Part shown: piece by piece, positions 1 through 7,909 of the stretch
How positions within the stretch are numbered: position 1 is the first letter of the stretch
Layout of the letters: each line of letters starts with the position of its first letter
Notes under the pieces: generated by a model
What the model saw: only the letters and a program-made list of their open reading frames with translations
The model's database searches: none
Told to the model about the DNA's origin: nothing
Assembly (NCBI GenBank): GCA_947624465.1
Contig: CANQKJ010000009.1
Location: forward strand, 1-22,840
Length of the DNA: 22,840 nt
Direction of reading: 5' to 3'
DNA from: an uncultured Oscillospiraceae bacterium
GTDB taxonomy: Bacteria > Bacillota > Clostridia > Oscillospirales > Oscillospiraceae
Program-made: the position numbers and the translations under genes

Positions 1-2072
1 TCCAGCGCCTGGGCGGCGATCTGGGCCAGGATGGTGTCGCAGCCGGTGCCCATGTCCGCCGCGCCGATGGAAAGGGTATAGCAGCCCTGCTCGTTCAGCT
101 TCAGGCTGGCGCTGCCCACGTCCACCCCGGAGATGCCCGAGCCCTGGAGGGCCATGCCCATCCCCATGGCCCGGATGCGGCCGTCCGGCAGCCTCCGGAC
201 GGGGAATTTCCCATCCCAGCCGCTCATCTCCCGGACTTTCGCCAGACAGCGGTCCAGGGCGCAGCTTGTGTTCACCTCGCCGTAGTAGGCGGGCATCACG
301 TCCCCCTCCCGGACGATGTTTTTCTCCCGGAGGTCGAAGGGATCCATATGCAGCTCCGCCGCCAGCTCGTTCACCGCCGACTCGATGGCGAACAGCCCCT
401 GGGTGGCCCCGTAGCCCCGGTAGGCCCCGGCGGCCATCACGTTGGTATAGACCACATCGCTGACGAACCGGAAGGCCTCCGCTTTGCCGTACATGGGGAT
501 GGCCTTGTGGCCGGACAGGCCCACGGTGGTGGGGCCGTGCTCGCTGTATGCGCCCGTATTGGACAGGGTGTAGAGGTCGATGCCCCGGATATGGCCGTCC
601 CTCATGGCGCCCAGCCGGACATGGAGCCGCATCTCGTGCCGGGGGCAGGAGGCGGTCATGGACTCCATCCGGGTGTAGACCATCTTGCTGGGCTTTTTGG
701 TCTTCCAGGTGACGAAGGCGGGGTAGATCTCGGACACCACCGTCTGCTTGGCCCCGAATCCGCCGCCGATGCGGGGCTTGGACACCCGGACCATGGACTG
801 GGGGATGCCCAGGGCGGCGGCCACGATCCGTCTTGCGTGGAACACGATCTGGGTGGAACTGGTCACATGGAGCCGTCCGTAGGGGTCGATGGTGCAGAAA
901 GTGCGGAAGGTCTCCATCATGGACTGCTGGCAGGCCTTGGTGTGGTACACCCGGTCGATGACCACATCGCACTCCGACAGCACCCGGTCCACGTCGCCGG
1001 CGGAGCTCTCGTCGTGGGCGCAGAGGTTGCGCATATTGTCGGCGCCCACCGGGCAGAGGCTCTCCCAGTTCTCCTCCGGGTGGACCACCACGGGGGCGTC
1101 CAGGGCTTTCGTATAGTCCAGTACCGGCTCCAGCACCTGATACTTCACCTTGATGAGCTTCAGCGCCCGGTCCACGGCCTTTTCCGTCTCCCCGGCCACG
1201 ATGGCCACCGGGTCGCCCACATAGCGGACGTGCCGGTCCAGCAGCAGCCTGTCATGGGGGCTTGGCTCGGGCCAGGTCTGGCCGGCGGTGGTGAACCGCT
1301 TCCCGCTCTGGTCCACGTCCTCCCAGGTGAACACGGCTTCGACACCCTCCGCCCGCTCCGCGGCGGCGGTGTCGATCTCCTCCACCAGGGCGTTGGCGTG
1401 GGGGGAGCGGAGCACCTTGACGATGAGGCAGTCTTTGGGCGCGATATCGTCGGTATACACCGGCTGGCCGGTGACCAGCTGCATGGCGTCCTTTTTCCGC
1501 ACCGGCCGGTTGACGGCCTGGAAGGCCCTGACCCTGGCCTTCTCGTGAAAGCCCTGCTCCGGGATGTCGGCCGGATTCCAGCCGGGGCGGGAGTCGGGGG
1601 CGTCCTCCCCGGCCAGGCGCTTTTTGCGCCACTCCCTGAAGTTGAGCATCCCCCGGAGCTGGCCCTCGTAGCCGGAGCACCGGCACAGATTGCCCGCCAG
1701 ATACTCTTTGATCTCCTCCTCGGAGGGGTCGGCCCGGTCCCGGAACAGGGCCAGAGCGTTGAGAATGAACCCGGGGTTGCAGAAGCCGCACTGCTCCGCC
1801 CCCTGGTCTGCGATGAACGCGCCGAACTGGGCCGCCTCCCGCTGGAGGCCCTCCAGGGTGGTGACCTCCCGGCCCTCCGCCCGGGCGGCCAGCACCGAGC
1901 AGGACAGGGCCGGCTGTCCGTCCAGCAGAACGGTACACAGCCCGCAGTTGGAGGTCTCACAGCCCCGCTTGACGCTGTAACAGCCCTCCCGGCGCACCAG
2001 GTCGATGAGCAGCAGGTCGGGGGCGATCTCCCTGGTCAGCTTTTTCCCATTGAGGGTGAATGTGATGTCCAT
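1..2072 (-). CDS. Molybdenum hydroxylase (xanthine dehydrogenase family), fused 2Fe-2S and Mo-binding subunit, 3' end missing
   Basis: Oxidises purines or related N-heterocycles at a molybdopterin centre and passes electrons through two 2Fe-2S clusters to an FAD subunit. An open frame of 690 codons runs off the window edge without a stop. Residues 1-150 are a plant-type ferredoxin domain with C38, C43, C46 and C58, then an alpha-helical 2Fe-2S domain with C95, C98, C130 and C132. The Mo domains begin near residue 190, with GGGFGAKQ near 431-439 and GAYRGYGATQG near 547-557. The FeS-Mo fusion, the QQSMMETF stretch and the separate FAD gene 11 bp upstream match the XdhD-like group described as selenium-dependent molybdenum hydroxylases, not the three-subunit XdhABC type. 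No in-frame TGA is seen, as expected: in that group selenium is a labile cofactor, not selenocysteine. The ATG follows a GGAGG-like site. Family assignment is firm; the substrate (xanthine, purine or other) is inferred from neighbours. Confidence 0.93.
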   Translation of the reverse strand, partial: MDITFTLNGKKLTREIAPDLLLIDLVRREGCYSVKRGCETSNCGLCTVLLDGQPALSCSVLAARAEGREVTTLEGLQREAAQFGAFIADQGAEQCGFCNPGFILNALALFRDRADPSEEEIKEYLAGNLCRCSGYEGQLRGMLNFREWRKKRLAGEDAPDSRPGWNPADIPEQGFHEKARVRAFQAVNRPVRKKDAMQLVTGQPVYTDDIAPKDCLIVKVLRSPHANALVEEIDTAAAERAEGVEAVFTWEDVDQSGKRFTTAGQTWPEPSPHDRLLLDRHVRYVGDPVAIVAGETEKAVDRALKLIKVKYQVLEPVLDYTKALDAPVVVHPEENWESLCPVGADNMRNLCAHDESSAGDVDRVLSECDVVIDRVYHTKACQQSMMETFRTFCTIDPYGRLHVTSSTQIVFHARRIVAAALGIPQSMVRVSKPRIGGGFGAKQTVVSEIYPAFVTWKTKKPSKMVYTRMESMTASCPRHEMRLHVRLGAMRDGHIRGIDLYTLSNTGAYSEHGPTTVGLSGHKAIPMYGKAEAFRFVSDVVYTNVMAAGAYRGYGATQGLFAIESAVNELAAELHMDPFDLREKNIVREGDVMPAYYGEVNTSCALDRCLAKVREMSGWDGKFPVRRLPDGRIRAMGMGMALQGSGISGVDVGSASLKLNEQGCYTLSIGAADMGTGCDTILAQIAAQAL

Positions 2073-2083
2073 GTTCGCCCTCC

Positions 2084-2869
2084 TTACTTCAAAAGCCGCT
2101 CGGCGGCCCGGCGGGTCAGGGTCTTGATGAGGTGGGTCCGGTACTCCGCGCTGCCCCGCAGGTTGGAGCCGGTGGGGATGGTTTCTGCGGCATAGGCGGC
2201 GATCCGCTCCGGGGTGTCGGATGAGAACGGAGGCCGCAGGACGCCCTCCCGGTCGGGGAGCAGGACGGCCCTCTGGGGCCGGGCGCCCACGGCGACGCGG
2301 AAGCCCTCCTCCCCCAGCGCGGCGGCGCAGGTGAGCGTGGGAAAGTCGGTCTCGGTGTTCCGGGCGGACAGATAGCAGAATCGCGCCGGGACCCTGCGGA
2401 CCAGCAGCCGCACCAGGATGTCCCGGTCGTAGGGCAGGGCGGCGAACCGGCTGAGAGGCATGAGGCCGCCCTTGTACAGCTCCACCCAGGTCTCCATAGA
2501 GAGGAACAGGGTGAGCACGTCGGAGAAGCCGAACCGGCCCCAGACGCTCCCTCCCACGGTGGCCGTATTGCGGAGCTGCACCCCCACGATATGCCGGAGG
2601 GCCTCCCGCACCGCGCCGCCGGTGTAGGCGTTGAGGCCGGGGTGGGTCTCCAGCTGCCGGAGGGTGACCATGGCGCCGATGGAGAAGCCCTCCGGCGTCT
2701 CCTCAATGGCGTCCAGGCCGAGGCCGGACAGGTCGATGGCGGTGTTCACCGGCCGCCTGCTCATCTTCACCCAGATCATGCCGCCGATGACCATGTTGTT
2801 CCGCTTCTGATTCAGCGCCCAGGCCTCCTCCAGGCTCCCGGCGCGCTTGTACTCCCTGATGGTGATCAT
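2084..2869 (-). CDS. FAD-binding subunit of molybdenum hydroxylase (CoxM/XdhB/YgfM type)
   Basis: A 261-residue flavin subunit that takes electrons from the FeS-Mo protein encoded 11 bp downstream. The fold is the FAD-binding domain of molybdopterin dehydrogenases: the first glycine motif is IGGMIWVKM near residue 31, the second is TVGGSVWGRFGFSDV near residues 109-123, and the C-terminal CO-dehydrogenase flavoprotein domain begins near residue 160. Length matches the 255-290 residues usual for this subunit. The ATG at 2869 was chosen because GGGAGG lies 5 bases upstream and the protein then starts MITIREY as homologues do; the open frame extends far upstream but has no fitting start there. 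It is the first gene of the operon with the large subunit. Confidence 0.9.
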   Translation of the reverse strand: MITIREYKRAGSLEEAWALNQKRNNMVIGGMIWVKMSRRPVNTAIDLSGLGLDAIEETPEGFSIGAMVTLRQLETHPGLNAYTGGAVREALRHIVGVQLRNTATVGGSVWGRFGFSDVLTLFLSMETWVELYKGGLMPLSRFAALPYDRDILVRLLVRRVPARFCYLSARNTETDFPTLTCAAALGEEGFRVAVGARPQRAVLLPDREGVLRPPFSSDTPERIAAYAAETIPTGSNLRGSAEYRTHLIKTLTRRAAERLLK

Positions 2870-2902
2870 GGGGTCCTCCCTCGTTTCACAGCAAACATAG
2901 CT

Positions 2903-2953
2903 TTGACAGTATATCATATTTTTCTTGTCAAGTACAGCGCAATGTGATAAACT
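2903..2953. promoter_or_regulatory. Overlapping divergent promoters with TTGACA-N17-TGTCAA inverted repeat
   Basis: This AT-rich island lies between the divergent hydroxylase operon and the mocA-like gene. Plus strand: TTGTCA 2925-2930, 17 bp, TAAACT 2948-2953. Minus strand: TTGCGC (plus 2937-2942), 18 bp, TATGAT (plus 2913-2918). The two promoters overlap, so initiation in the two directions may compete. An inverted repeat TTGACA 2903-2908 / TGTCAA 2926-2931 spans the minus -10 and the plus -35 and could be an operator. The minus promoter is weaker than the plus one; both are read by eye. Confidence 0.4.
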
Positions 2954-2992
2954 CCGAGGCGATCTCAGAACGGCGGCGGGGAGGTGACCACA

Positions 2993-3577
2993 GTGGAGCG
3001 GGAGATCGGCTGCGTCCTGATGGCCTCCGGCGAGGGGCGGCGCTTCGGCGGGAACAAGCTGCTGGCCCCCTTCCCGGACAGGCCCATGTTCCTCCGGGCC
3101 GCGGAGGCCGCGGACACCCCCCTCATCACCCGCCGGGTGGCCGTCACCCGGAGCGGGGAGATCGCGGCGCTCTGCCGGCAAATCGGAGTGGAGGCCGTCC
3201 TCCACGATCTGCCCCATCGGAGCGACACCGTCCGCCTGGGGCTGGAGGCTTTGGGGGACGGCCTCGCGGGCTGTCTGTTCTGTCCCTGCGACCAGCCCCT
3301 GCTCACAAAGCCGTCGGTGGAGGCCCTCTGCCGCCGGTTCCTGGCGGAGCCGGGGTTCATCTGGCGGCTGGCCTGGCGCGGAGAGGCGGGCAGCCCTGTC
3401 CTCTTCCCCTCCGCGTGCTTCCCCGCCCTGCTCGCCCTGCCGGAGGGAGCGGGCGGCTCCTATGTGGCCGGGGCGCGGCCCGGGCAGGTGCGGCTGGCGG
3501 AGGCGTCCTCCCCCTGGGAGCTGCGGGACGTGGACACCCCAGAGGATCTGAGAGAGCTGCTGGAACACATAAAATGA
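2993..3577 (+). CDS. MocA/YgfJ-like nucleotidyltransferase, molybdenum hydroxylase accessory protein
   Basis: A GT-A fold nucleotidyltransferase of about 194 residues, of the type that cytidylates molybdopterin or otherwise matures molybdenum hydroxylases. The N-terminal nucleotide-binding loop reads LMASGEGRRFGGNKLL (family pattern A-x-G-x-S-x-R-x-G-x-x-K, here with some changes). CPCDQPLL near residue 100 holds the metal-binding Asp, and GSPVLFP near residue 130 is the usual substrate loop. I chose GTG 2993 because a GGGGAGGTGA site ends about 6-8 bases upstream; an in-frame GTG at 2984 overlaps that site. It is divergent from the hydroxylase operon, which supports a maturation role. MobA (GMP transfer) is less likely from the genomic context. 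Confidence 0.85.
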   Translation: MEREIGCVLMASGEGRRFGGNKLLAPFPDRPMFLRAAEAADTPLITRRVAVTRSGEIAALCRQIGVEAVLHDLPHRSDTVRLGLEALGDGLAGCLFCPCDQPLLTKPSVEALCRRFLAEPGFIWRLAWRGEAGSPVLFPSACFPALLALPEGAGGSYVAGARPGQVRLAEASSPWELRDVDTPEDLRELLEHIK

Positions 3578-3606
3578 GCGCGGCACATGGCGTGCCGCGC
3601 TCATTT
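3572..3606. terminator. Bidirectional terminator between mocA-like gene and permease
   Basis: A perfect 15-bp stem, arms 3572-3586 and 3592-3606, with a 5-base loop. The arms begin with AAA and end with TTT, so each strand gets a short T-run. It overlaps the stop of the mocA-like gene and lies just past the stop of the convergent permease gene at 3620. Confidence 0.8.
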
Positions 3607-3619
3607 CGTCGTCAGGAGA

Positions 3620-5068
3620 TCACTTTTCGGCCTTCTGGAGCTCGGCCCGCTCCTCGGCCTCGATCTGCCGGTCCTCCGCGTCCTTGGGCAGGAGGATGTT
3701 CAGCAGGATGGCCACCACGGCGGCGGGGACGATGCCGGAGCCGCCGAACACCAGCTGGACGTACTCGGGGGTGTGGGCCAGGATGGTGGGGTTGGCGCCC
3801 ATGCCGTAGCCCACGCCCAGGGCCACCGCCACGATGGACAGGCTGCGGGCGGTGAGGTGATGGCGGGTGATGAGCTGGATGCCGCTGAGCACGATGGAGG
3901 AGAACATCATGACCGCCGCGCCGCCCAGGACGGACTGGGGCATAATGGACACGATGGCGCCCAGCTTGGGGATCAGGCCGCAGAGGACCAGGAACACCGC
4001 GCCGCAGGCCAGGGCCATCCGGTTGACCACCTTGGTCATGGCAACGAGCCCCACGTTCTGGCTGAAGGAGGTGTTGGGCAGCACGCCGAACAGGGCGGCG
4101 ATGGAGGAGCCGATGCCGTCGCAGATGACGCCGCCGGACAGCTCCTTGTCGGTGGCCTCACGGTCCATGCCGCCCACGATGACGCCGGAGATATCGCCCA
4201 CCGTCTCCACGGCGGTGACGATGAACATGATGAGCACCGGCAGGATGGCCCGCAGGTCGAACACCAGCTTCACGGGCATCACCTTGGGGATCTCGAACCA
4301 GGCGGCGTCGCCCACCTGGCTCCAGTTCAGCACCCAGGACTTGGTGACCTCCACCCCGTCCACCGTGAAGGTGGTGGGCAGGACCAGGCCCATGATGAAG
4401 GCGGCGATGTAGCCGGCGATGATGCCCACCAGGATGGCGGAGGAGCTGAGGAAGCCCTTCGTGCAGTGCTTCACGATGAGGATGACCACCAGCACGAAGG
4501 TGGCCAGCAGCAGGTTCTCCATGGAGCCGAAGTCCTTGGCGGTGTTGCCGCCGCCGTAGGAATTGATGCCCACCGAGATCAGGGACAGGCCGATGGACAG
4601 CACCACGGTGCCGGTGACCACCGGCGGGAAGAATTTGCGCAGCGGCTTGAGAAAGAAGCCCAGCACGCCCTCAAACAGTCCGCCGATGAGGGAGGCCCCC
4701 ATCATGGCGCCGTAGGTGAGGACGCCGCTGCCCAGGGAGTTGGCCACACCGCTGAACACGCCGATGAAGCCGGAGCTGGTCCCCATGATGATGGGCACCT
4801 TGCCGCCGATGGGGCCGATGGCGAACAGCTGGATCAGGGTGACGATGCCGGCCACCAGCATGGCGTTCTGCAGCAGGGACACCCGCAGATCGGCGAACTC
4901 GGCGTTGCCGGCCAGACCGCAGGCGCCGGTGATGACCAGCAGCGGGGTCAGGTTGCCCACGAACATGGCCAGCACGTGCTGAAGTCCCAGGGGGATGGCC
5001 TGAGCCAGGGGCATCTTGCCCTCGAACTGGTAGGCCGCTTCGGAAAGTCCTTTGGTCGTTTTTTCCAT
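3620..5068 (-). CDS. pbuX: NCS2-family purine (xanthine/urate) permease
   Basis: An integral membrane nucleobase:cation symporter of 482 residues with about 12-14 hydrophobic segments. Residues 24-36 hold the family's QHVLAMFVGNLTP helix. The NCS2 signature reads SQNVGLVAMTK, with Gln-Asn where purine carriers have it; uracil carriers usually have Glu-Asn. The C-terminus is a short charged tail rich in Glu. The start at ATG 5068 follows GGAGAG at 7-9 bases; an in-frame ATG at 5107 would add 13 residues but lies almost on the predicted transcription start. The gene is divergent from xpt and convergent with the mocA-like gene, so xanthine is the likely substrate; urate remains possible. Confidence 0.87.
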   Translation of the reverse strand: MEKTTKGLSEAAYQFEGKMPLAQAIPLGLQHVLAMFVGNLTPLLVITGACGLAGNAEFADLRVSLLQNAMLVAGIVTLIQLFAIGPIGGKVPIIMGTSSGFIGVFSGVANSLGSGVLTYGAMMGASLIGGLFEGVLGFFLKPLRKFFPPVVTGTVVLSIGLSLISVGINSYGGGNTAKDFGSMENLLLATFVLVVILIVKHCTKGFLSSSAILVGIIAGYIAAFIMGLVLPTTFTVDGVEVTKSWVLNWSQVGDAAWFEIPKVMPVKLVFDLRAILPVLIMFIVTAVETVGDISGVIVGGMDREATDKELSGGVICDGIGSSIAALFGVLPNTSFSQNVGLVAMTKVVNRMALACGAVFLVLCGLIPKLGAIVSIMPQSVLGGAAVMMFSSIVLSGIQLITRHHLTARSLSIVAVALGVGYGMGANPTILAHTPEYVQLVFGGSGIVPAAVVAILLNILLPKDAEDRQIEAEERAELQKAEK

Positions 5069-5112
5069 GATTCTCTCTCCATTTCTCTCATTTGATGAAT
5101 GGAACACGCCGC

Positions 5113-5141
5113 ATTATATCGGAAAAAGCACCGCGAATCAA
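5113..5141 (-). promoter_or_regulatory. Promoter of purine permease gene
   Basis: Minus strand -35 TTGATT (plus 5136-5141), 17-bp spacer, perfect -10 TATAAT (plus 5113-5118). The predicted start near 5106 leaves a leader of only about 38 nt. That is too short for a purine riboswitch. Confidence 0.75.
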
Positions 5142-5169
5142 TGTATATCTGCGCCGCCCGCAGTTTTTT

Positions 5170-5185
5170 GTCAAAACTATTTGAC
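5170..5185. promoter_or_regulatory. Candidate operator, inverted repeat GTCAAA-N4-TTTGAC
   Basis: A perfect 6-bp inverted repeat (GTCAAA 5170-5175, TTTGAC 5180-5185) in the xpt/permease intergenic region. It covers most of the xpt -35 box. The left half is part of TTGTCAAA, and a similar TTGTCAAG occurs at 2925-2932 upstream of the mocA-like gene. A protein bound here would block xpt and could also affect the divergent permease promoter. A chance overlap with the -35 consensus is possible. Confidence 0.4.
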
Positions 5186-5209
5186 TTTGCGGAGAAATTG
5201 CCGTATCAT
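5181..5209 (+). promoter_or_regulatory. Promoter of xpt
   Basis: -35 TTGACT 5181-5186, 17-bp spacer, -10 TATCAT 5204-5209. The predicted start near 5216 gives a leader of about 40 nt. I see neither a purine riboswitch nor an attenuator in it. Confidence 0.7.
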
Positions 5210-5256
5210 GATAGGCACTATTGACATACCCCACCATACAAGGAGGAAGACAGGCC

Positions 5257-5826
5257 ATGGAGCTCCTGAAGGAACGCATTTTGAAGGACGGAGTGGTAAA
5301 ACCCGGCAATGTTTTGAAGGTGGACAGCTTCCTGAACCACCAGATGGACATCCCCCTGATCAACGAGATCGGCAAGGAGTTCAAGCGGCGGTTCGCCGAC
5401 TGCCCCGTCACCAAGATCCTGACCATCGAGGCCTCCGGCATCGGGATCGCGGCCATCACCGCCCAGTATTTCGACGTCCCCCTGGTCTTTGCCAAAAAGG
5501 CCCAGAGCATCAATCTGGACGGGGAGATGCTGACCACCAAGGTGGAGTCCTTCACCCACAAGCGGACCTACGACGTGATCCTGGCCAAAAAATTCCTCTC
5601 CCCCGAGGACCATGTGCTGCTCATCGACGATTTCCTGGCCAACGGCTGCGCCCTGATGGGCCTTATCGACCTGGTGAACAGCGCCGGGGCCACCATCGAA
5701 GGGGCCGGCATCGTCATTGAAAAGGGCTTCCAGGACGGCGGCAGGAAGATCCGGGAGATGGGCATCCGCCTGGAGTCTCTGGCCGTCATCGACTCCATGA
5801 GCGACACCGGCCTCACCTTCCGCTGA
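5257..5826 (+). CDS. xpt: Xanthine phosphoribosyltransferase
   Basis: Transfers ribose 5-phosphate from PRPP to xanthine to make XMP in the cytoplasm. The 189 residues match the usual length of Xpt (about 190-194). The protein opens with MELLKERI and [19 protein letters not shown], typical of the family. The PRPP-binding loop is [11 protein letters not shown] at residues 120-130, followed by CALMGL where many homologues have QAALGL. The start at 5257 follows AGGAGGAAG at a good distance; an in-frame ATG farther upstream at 5221 lies before that site. Divergent from the permease, it completes a xanthine uptake and salvage pair. Confidence 0.95.
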   Translation: MELLKERILKDGVVKPGNVLKVDSFLNHQMDIPLINEIGKEFKRRFADCPVTKILTIEASGIGIAAITAQYFDVPLVFAKKAQSINLDGEMLTTKVESFTHKRTYDVILAKKFLSPEDHVLLIDDFLANGCALMGLIDLVNSAGATIEGAGIVIEKGFQDGGRKIREMGIRLESLAVIDSMSDTGLTFR

Positions 5827-5856
5827 CGGGATCAGGCGTCACGCCGCCCGGGAGAT

Positions 5857-5905
5857 CACGGTTTGACCCACCGGCCAGGTTTTCCCCGCGGGCCGGTCAA
5901 AGCGC
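5857..5905. other. Imperfect hairpin in the xpt / ZIP transporter gap
   Basis: CCGGCC and GGCCGG, with flanking TTTGACC and GGTCAAA, can form an imperfect stem between xpt and the ZIP gene. There is no T-run, so it is a poor intrinsic terminator. It may weaken read-through from xpt. No clear promoter was found in this 117-bp gap. Confidence 0.35.
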
Positions 5906-5943
5906 GCCGGAATCTGATTTGCAAAGGAATGTGACGGAACCAT

Positions 5944-6795
5944 ATGCCGGTATTTGTCTGGATCATCATCGTAACGTTTATCTCCGGCGTCGTCGGGACG
6001 GGCCTGGGCGGCATGATCGGCTGCGCCGCCCGGCGGGACTCCTCCCGCATCGTCAGCCTGTTCCTCAGCTTCGCCGGCGGGGTCATGCTGGCCATCGTCT
6101 GCTTCGACCTCATCACCGAGGCGCTCTCTCCCGCCGGGGCGGGGAGCTTGAGGTATCTCCTGCCCACCATCTTCGGCCTCCTGCTGGGCTACCTGACCGT
6201 GTTCGCCCTGAACCGGGTCATCGACAACAACACCAATAAAGAGATTCCCCACATCGACAAGGACCACCCCGCCACCGCCGACGACCTGGGGGAGCTCATC
6301 CACAGCGACCACTACAGCCACCACCGGGAGAGCGGCGACTGGCGGGAGATGTTCGTGGCGGGCATCATCATGGCCTGCGCCATCGCCCTGCACAACCTGC
6401 CGGAGGGGATGGTCATCGGCGTTTCATATGCCGGCGCGGAGACCGTGATGGACCGCTCCGGCCTGGTGATGGCCGTGGTCATCGGTCTGCACAACATCCC
6501 GGAGGGGATGGCGGTCTCGGTGCCGCTGATCTCCGGCGGGATGTCCAGGGTCAGGGCGGTTCTGGTGACCGCCCTGAGCGGCGCGCCCACCATCCTGGGC
6601 GCCCTGATCGGCTACGCGCTGGGCGGGCTGGGCCCCGCCGCCCTCTGTCTGGCCCTGTCCTTCGCCGCGGGGGCCATGATCTATGTGGTCTTCGGCGAAC
6701 TCATCCCCGAGGCGGTGCTCATGTGGCGCTCCAAAACGCCCGCCTTCGCCATCCTGGTGGGCATGATCGTGGGACTGATCGTGATCTATGTGTGA
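5944..6795 (+). CDS. ZIP-family metal transporter
   Basis: A membrane importer for zinc or other divalent metals, 283 residues with about eight hydrophobic segments. The transport helices carry the two ZIP signatures, HNLPEG at residues 150-155 and HNIPEG at 183-188. FGELIPEA near residues 250-257 is also typical. The cytoplasmic loop at residues 103-127 is rich in His and Asp (six His), the usual metal-binding loop between the third and fourth segments. The family resembles ZupT/GufA. The start at 5944 follows a weak ACGGAA site, with AAAGGAA farther off; expression may depend partly on xpt read-through. Metal preference cannot be read from sequence. Confidence 0.9.
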   Translation: MPVFVWIIIVTFISGVVGTGLGGMIGCAARRDSSRIVSLFLSFAGGVMLAIVCFDLITEALSPAGAGSLRYLLPTIFGLLLGYLTVFALNRVIDNNTNKEIPHIDKDHPATADDLGELIHSDHYSHHRESGDWREMFVAGIIMACAIALHNLPEGMVIGVSYAGAETVMDRSGLVMAVVIGLHNIPEGMAVSVPLISGGMSRVRAVLVTALSGAPTILGALIGYALGGLGPAALCLALSFAAGAMIYVVFGELIPEAVLMWRSKTPAFAILVGMIVGLIVIYV

Positions 6796-6798
6796 AAA

Positions 6799-6829
6799 GA
6801 CCGCCGGGGCTGATACAGCCCCGGCGGTC
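6799..6829. terminator. Bidirectional terminator between ZIP gene and homocysteine methyltransferase gene
   Basis: A perfect 14-bp GC-rich stem (arms 6799-6812 and 6816-6829) with a 3-base loop, 4 bases past the ZIP stop. The minus strand has TTTT right after the stem. The plus strand has only CTGTCTGT. It therefore fits best as the terminator of the minus-strand gene and also helps end the plus transcript. Confidence 0.8.
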
Positions 6830-6851
6830 CTGTCTGTCCGGTCCGGCCCCG

Positions 6852-7727
6852 TCACCGCCCGCCGCCGGAGCGGCAGCCCCGCTCCCGGAGCTTTTCGCGC
6901 AGCGCCCGGATGTAGGCGGGATCGCTGCCGCAGCACCCGCCGATATAGGCCGCAAAGTCCAGCGCCGGCAGCACCTCCCCGGCGAACCGTTCGGCGGTGT
7001 AAGGGGACTCCGTCCTGCCGTCCGCGGACAGGACGGGCTTCCCCGCGTTGGGCTTGAAGATCAGGGGGAGGTCCGTCTTTTCCGCGAACTCCCGGATGAT
7101 CGGGAGGGCCATGTCCGGCCCGAGAGAGCAGTTCATGCCGATGGCGTCGATCCCCATGGGCGTCAGCGCGTCGATCATGTCCTGCACGGAATTCCCCATG
7201 ATGGTCCTCCCCGCCCCCTCAAAGGTCATGGTGCAGAAGACGGGGACGCCGTATCCCTTTGCCACCGCCGCGGCGGCCCTCAGCATCTCCACATCCATGA
7301 AGGTCTCCAGCAGGATCAGGTCCGGCCCCTCCTCCATGCCGGAGCCGATCTGTTCCCGGTAGAGCTTCTCCGCCTCCTCCCCGGTCAGATCGCCGTAAGG
7401 CTCCAGCAGCTGGGGCAGAGGCCCCGCGGACAGGGCGACCTTTGCCCCCGTTCCCGCGGCGGCCTCCCTGGCGATGCGGATCCCGGCGGAGACCACCTCC
7501 TTCACGGAGTAAGCGGAGGCGCGCTCCACGGCGAGGGCGTTGGCGCCGAAGGTATTGGCCAGGATGATCTCAGACCCGGCGGCGATGTATTCCCGGTGCA
7601 GCCCGCGCACCACGTCCGGGTTTTCCAGATTGTAGGCCCAGACCAGTTTCTTGTCCTCCACCCGCTCCCAGATGGTCGTCCCCATGGCGCCGTCCATCAG
7701 GACGGGACCGTTTTTTTCGGCGCTCAT
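6852..7727 (-). CDS. Homocysteine S-methyltransferase family protein
   Basis: Transfers a methyl group to homocysteine to form methionine, using three Cys as zinc ligands. The 291-residue protein is a single Hcy-binding barrel: LMDGAMGTTIW at residues 10-20, NCSLGP near 199, PNAGKP near 230 and GGCCG near 262. The Cys of NCS and the pair in GGCC are the expected ligands. PNAG and NCSLGP resemble the N-terminal module of cobalamin-dependent methionine synthase, but no folate, cobalamin or reactivation domain is attached. The methyl donor is unknown; S-methylmethionine, a methyl-corrinoid protein made elsewhere, or another thiol/selenol are options. ATG 7727 was chosen because GGGAGGAGG precedes it; the open frame extends 31 codons upstream without a better site. 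Confidence 0.88.
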   Translation of the reverse strand: MSAEKNGPVLMDGAMGTTIWERVEDKKLVWAYNLENPDVVRGLHREYIAAGSEIILANTFGANALAVERASAYSVKEVVSAGIRIAREAAAGTGAKVALSAGPLPQLLEPYGDLTGEEAEKLYREQIGSGMEEGPDLILLETFMDVEMLRAAAAVAKGYGVPVFCTMTFEGAGRTIMGNSVQDMIDALTPMGIDAIGMNCSLGPDMALPIIREFAEKTDLPLIFKPNAGKPVLSADGRTESPYTAERFAGEVLPALDFAAYIGGCCGSDPAYIRALREKLRERGCRSGGGR

Positions 7728-7791
7728 ACAGAGCCTCCTCCCTGTTTTTCCGAATGGATCGCGGTCAAAGCGGGATATCCCCGCACGGAGC

Positions 7792-7820
7792 ATTATACGG
7801 CGGCCGGAACAAAAACGCAA
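7792..7820 (-). promoter_or_regulatory. Promoter of homocysteine methyltransferase gene
   Basis: Minus strand -35 TTGCGT (plus 7815-7820), 17-bp spacer, perfect TATAAT (plus 7792-7797). The roughly 58-nt leader holds the perfect 10-bp palindrome GGGATATCCC at 7772-7781, just after the predicted start. That palindrome could be an operator. No SAM riboswitch or T-box was seen. Confidence 0.7.
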
Positions 7821-7909
7821 GACAAAGGCGCATCTTCAGCGGCATCCTGCCCAGAATACCTAATAAAAGGCGGCGGTCCGGGCGGAAAACTGTGAAATAC
7901 GAAATTGAA

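Noticed and set aside
1..2072. Selenocysteine (in-frame TGA) in the molybdenum hydroxylase
   Set aside because: No in-frame stop codon was found in the visible part; selenium in this group is held as a cofactor rather than as selenocysteine.
348..2195. Long plus-strand open frame, 615 codons
   Set aside because: It runs antisense to the molybdenum hydroxylase, is His/Gly-rich low-complexity with no family features, and is a by-product of GC-rich codon use.
3587..5095. Plus-strand open frame, 502 codons, very rich in His, Gly and Asp
   Set aside because: It is the mirror of the NCS2 permease; the permease frame has clear membrane segments and the NCS2 signature.
5069..5256. Purine riboswitch upstream of xpt or the permease
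   Set aside because: Good promoters place transcription starts within about 40 nt of each start codon, and no three-way junction sequence of the purine aptamer is visible.
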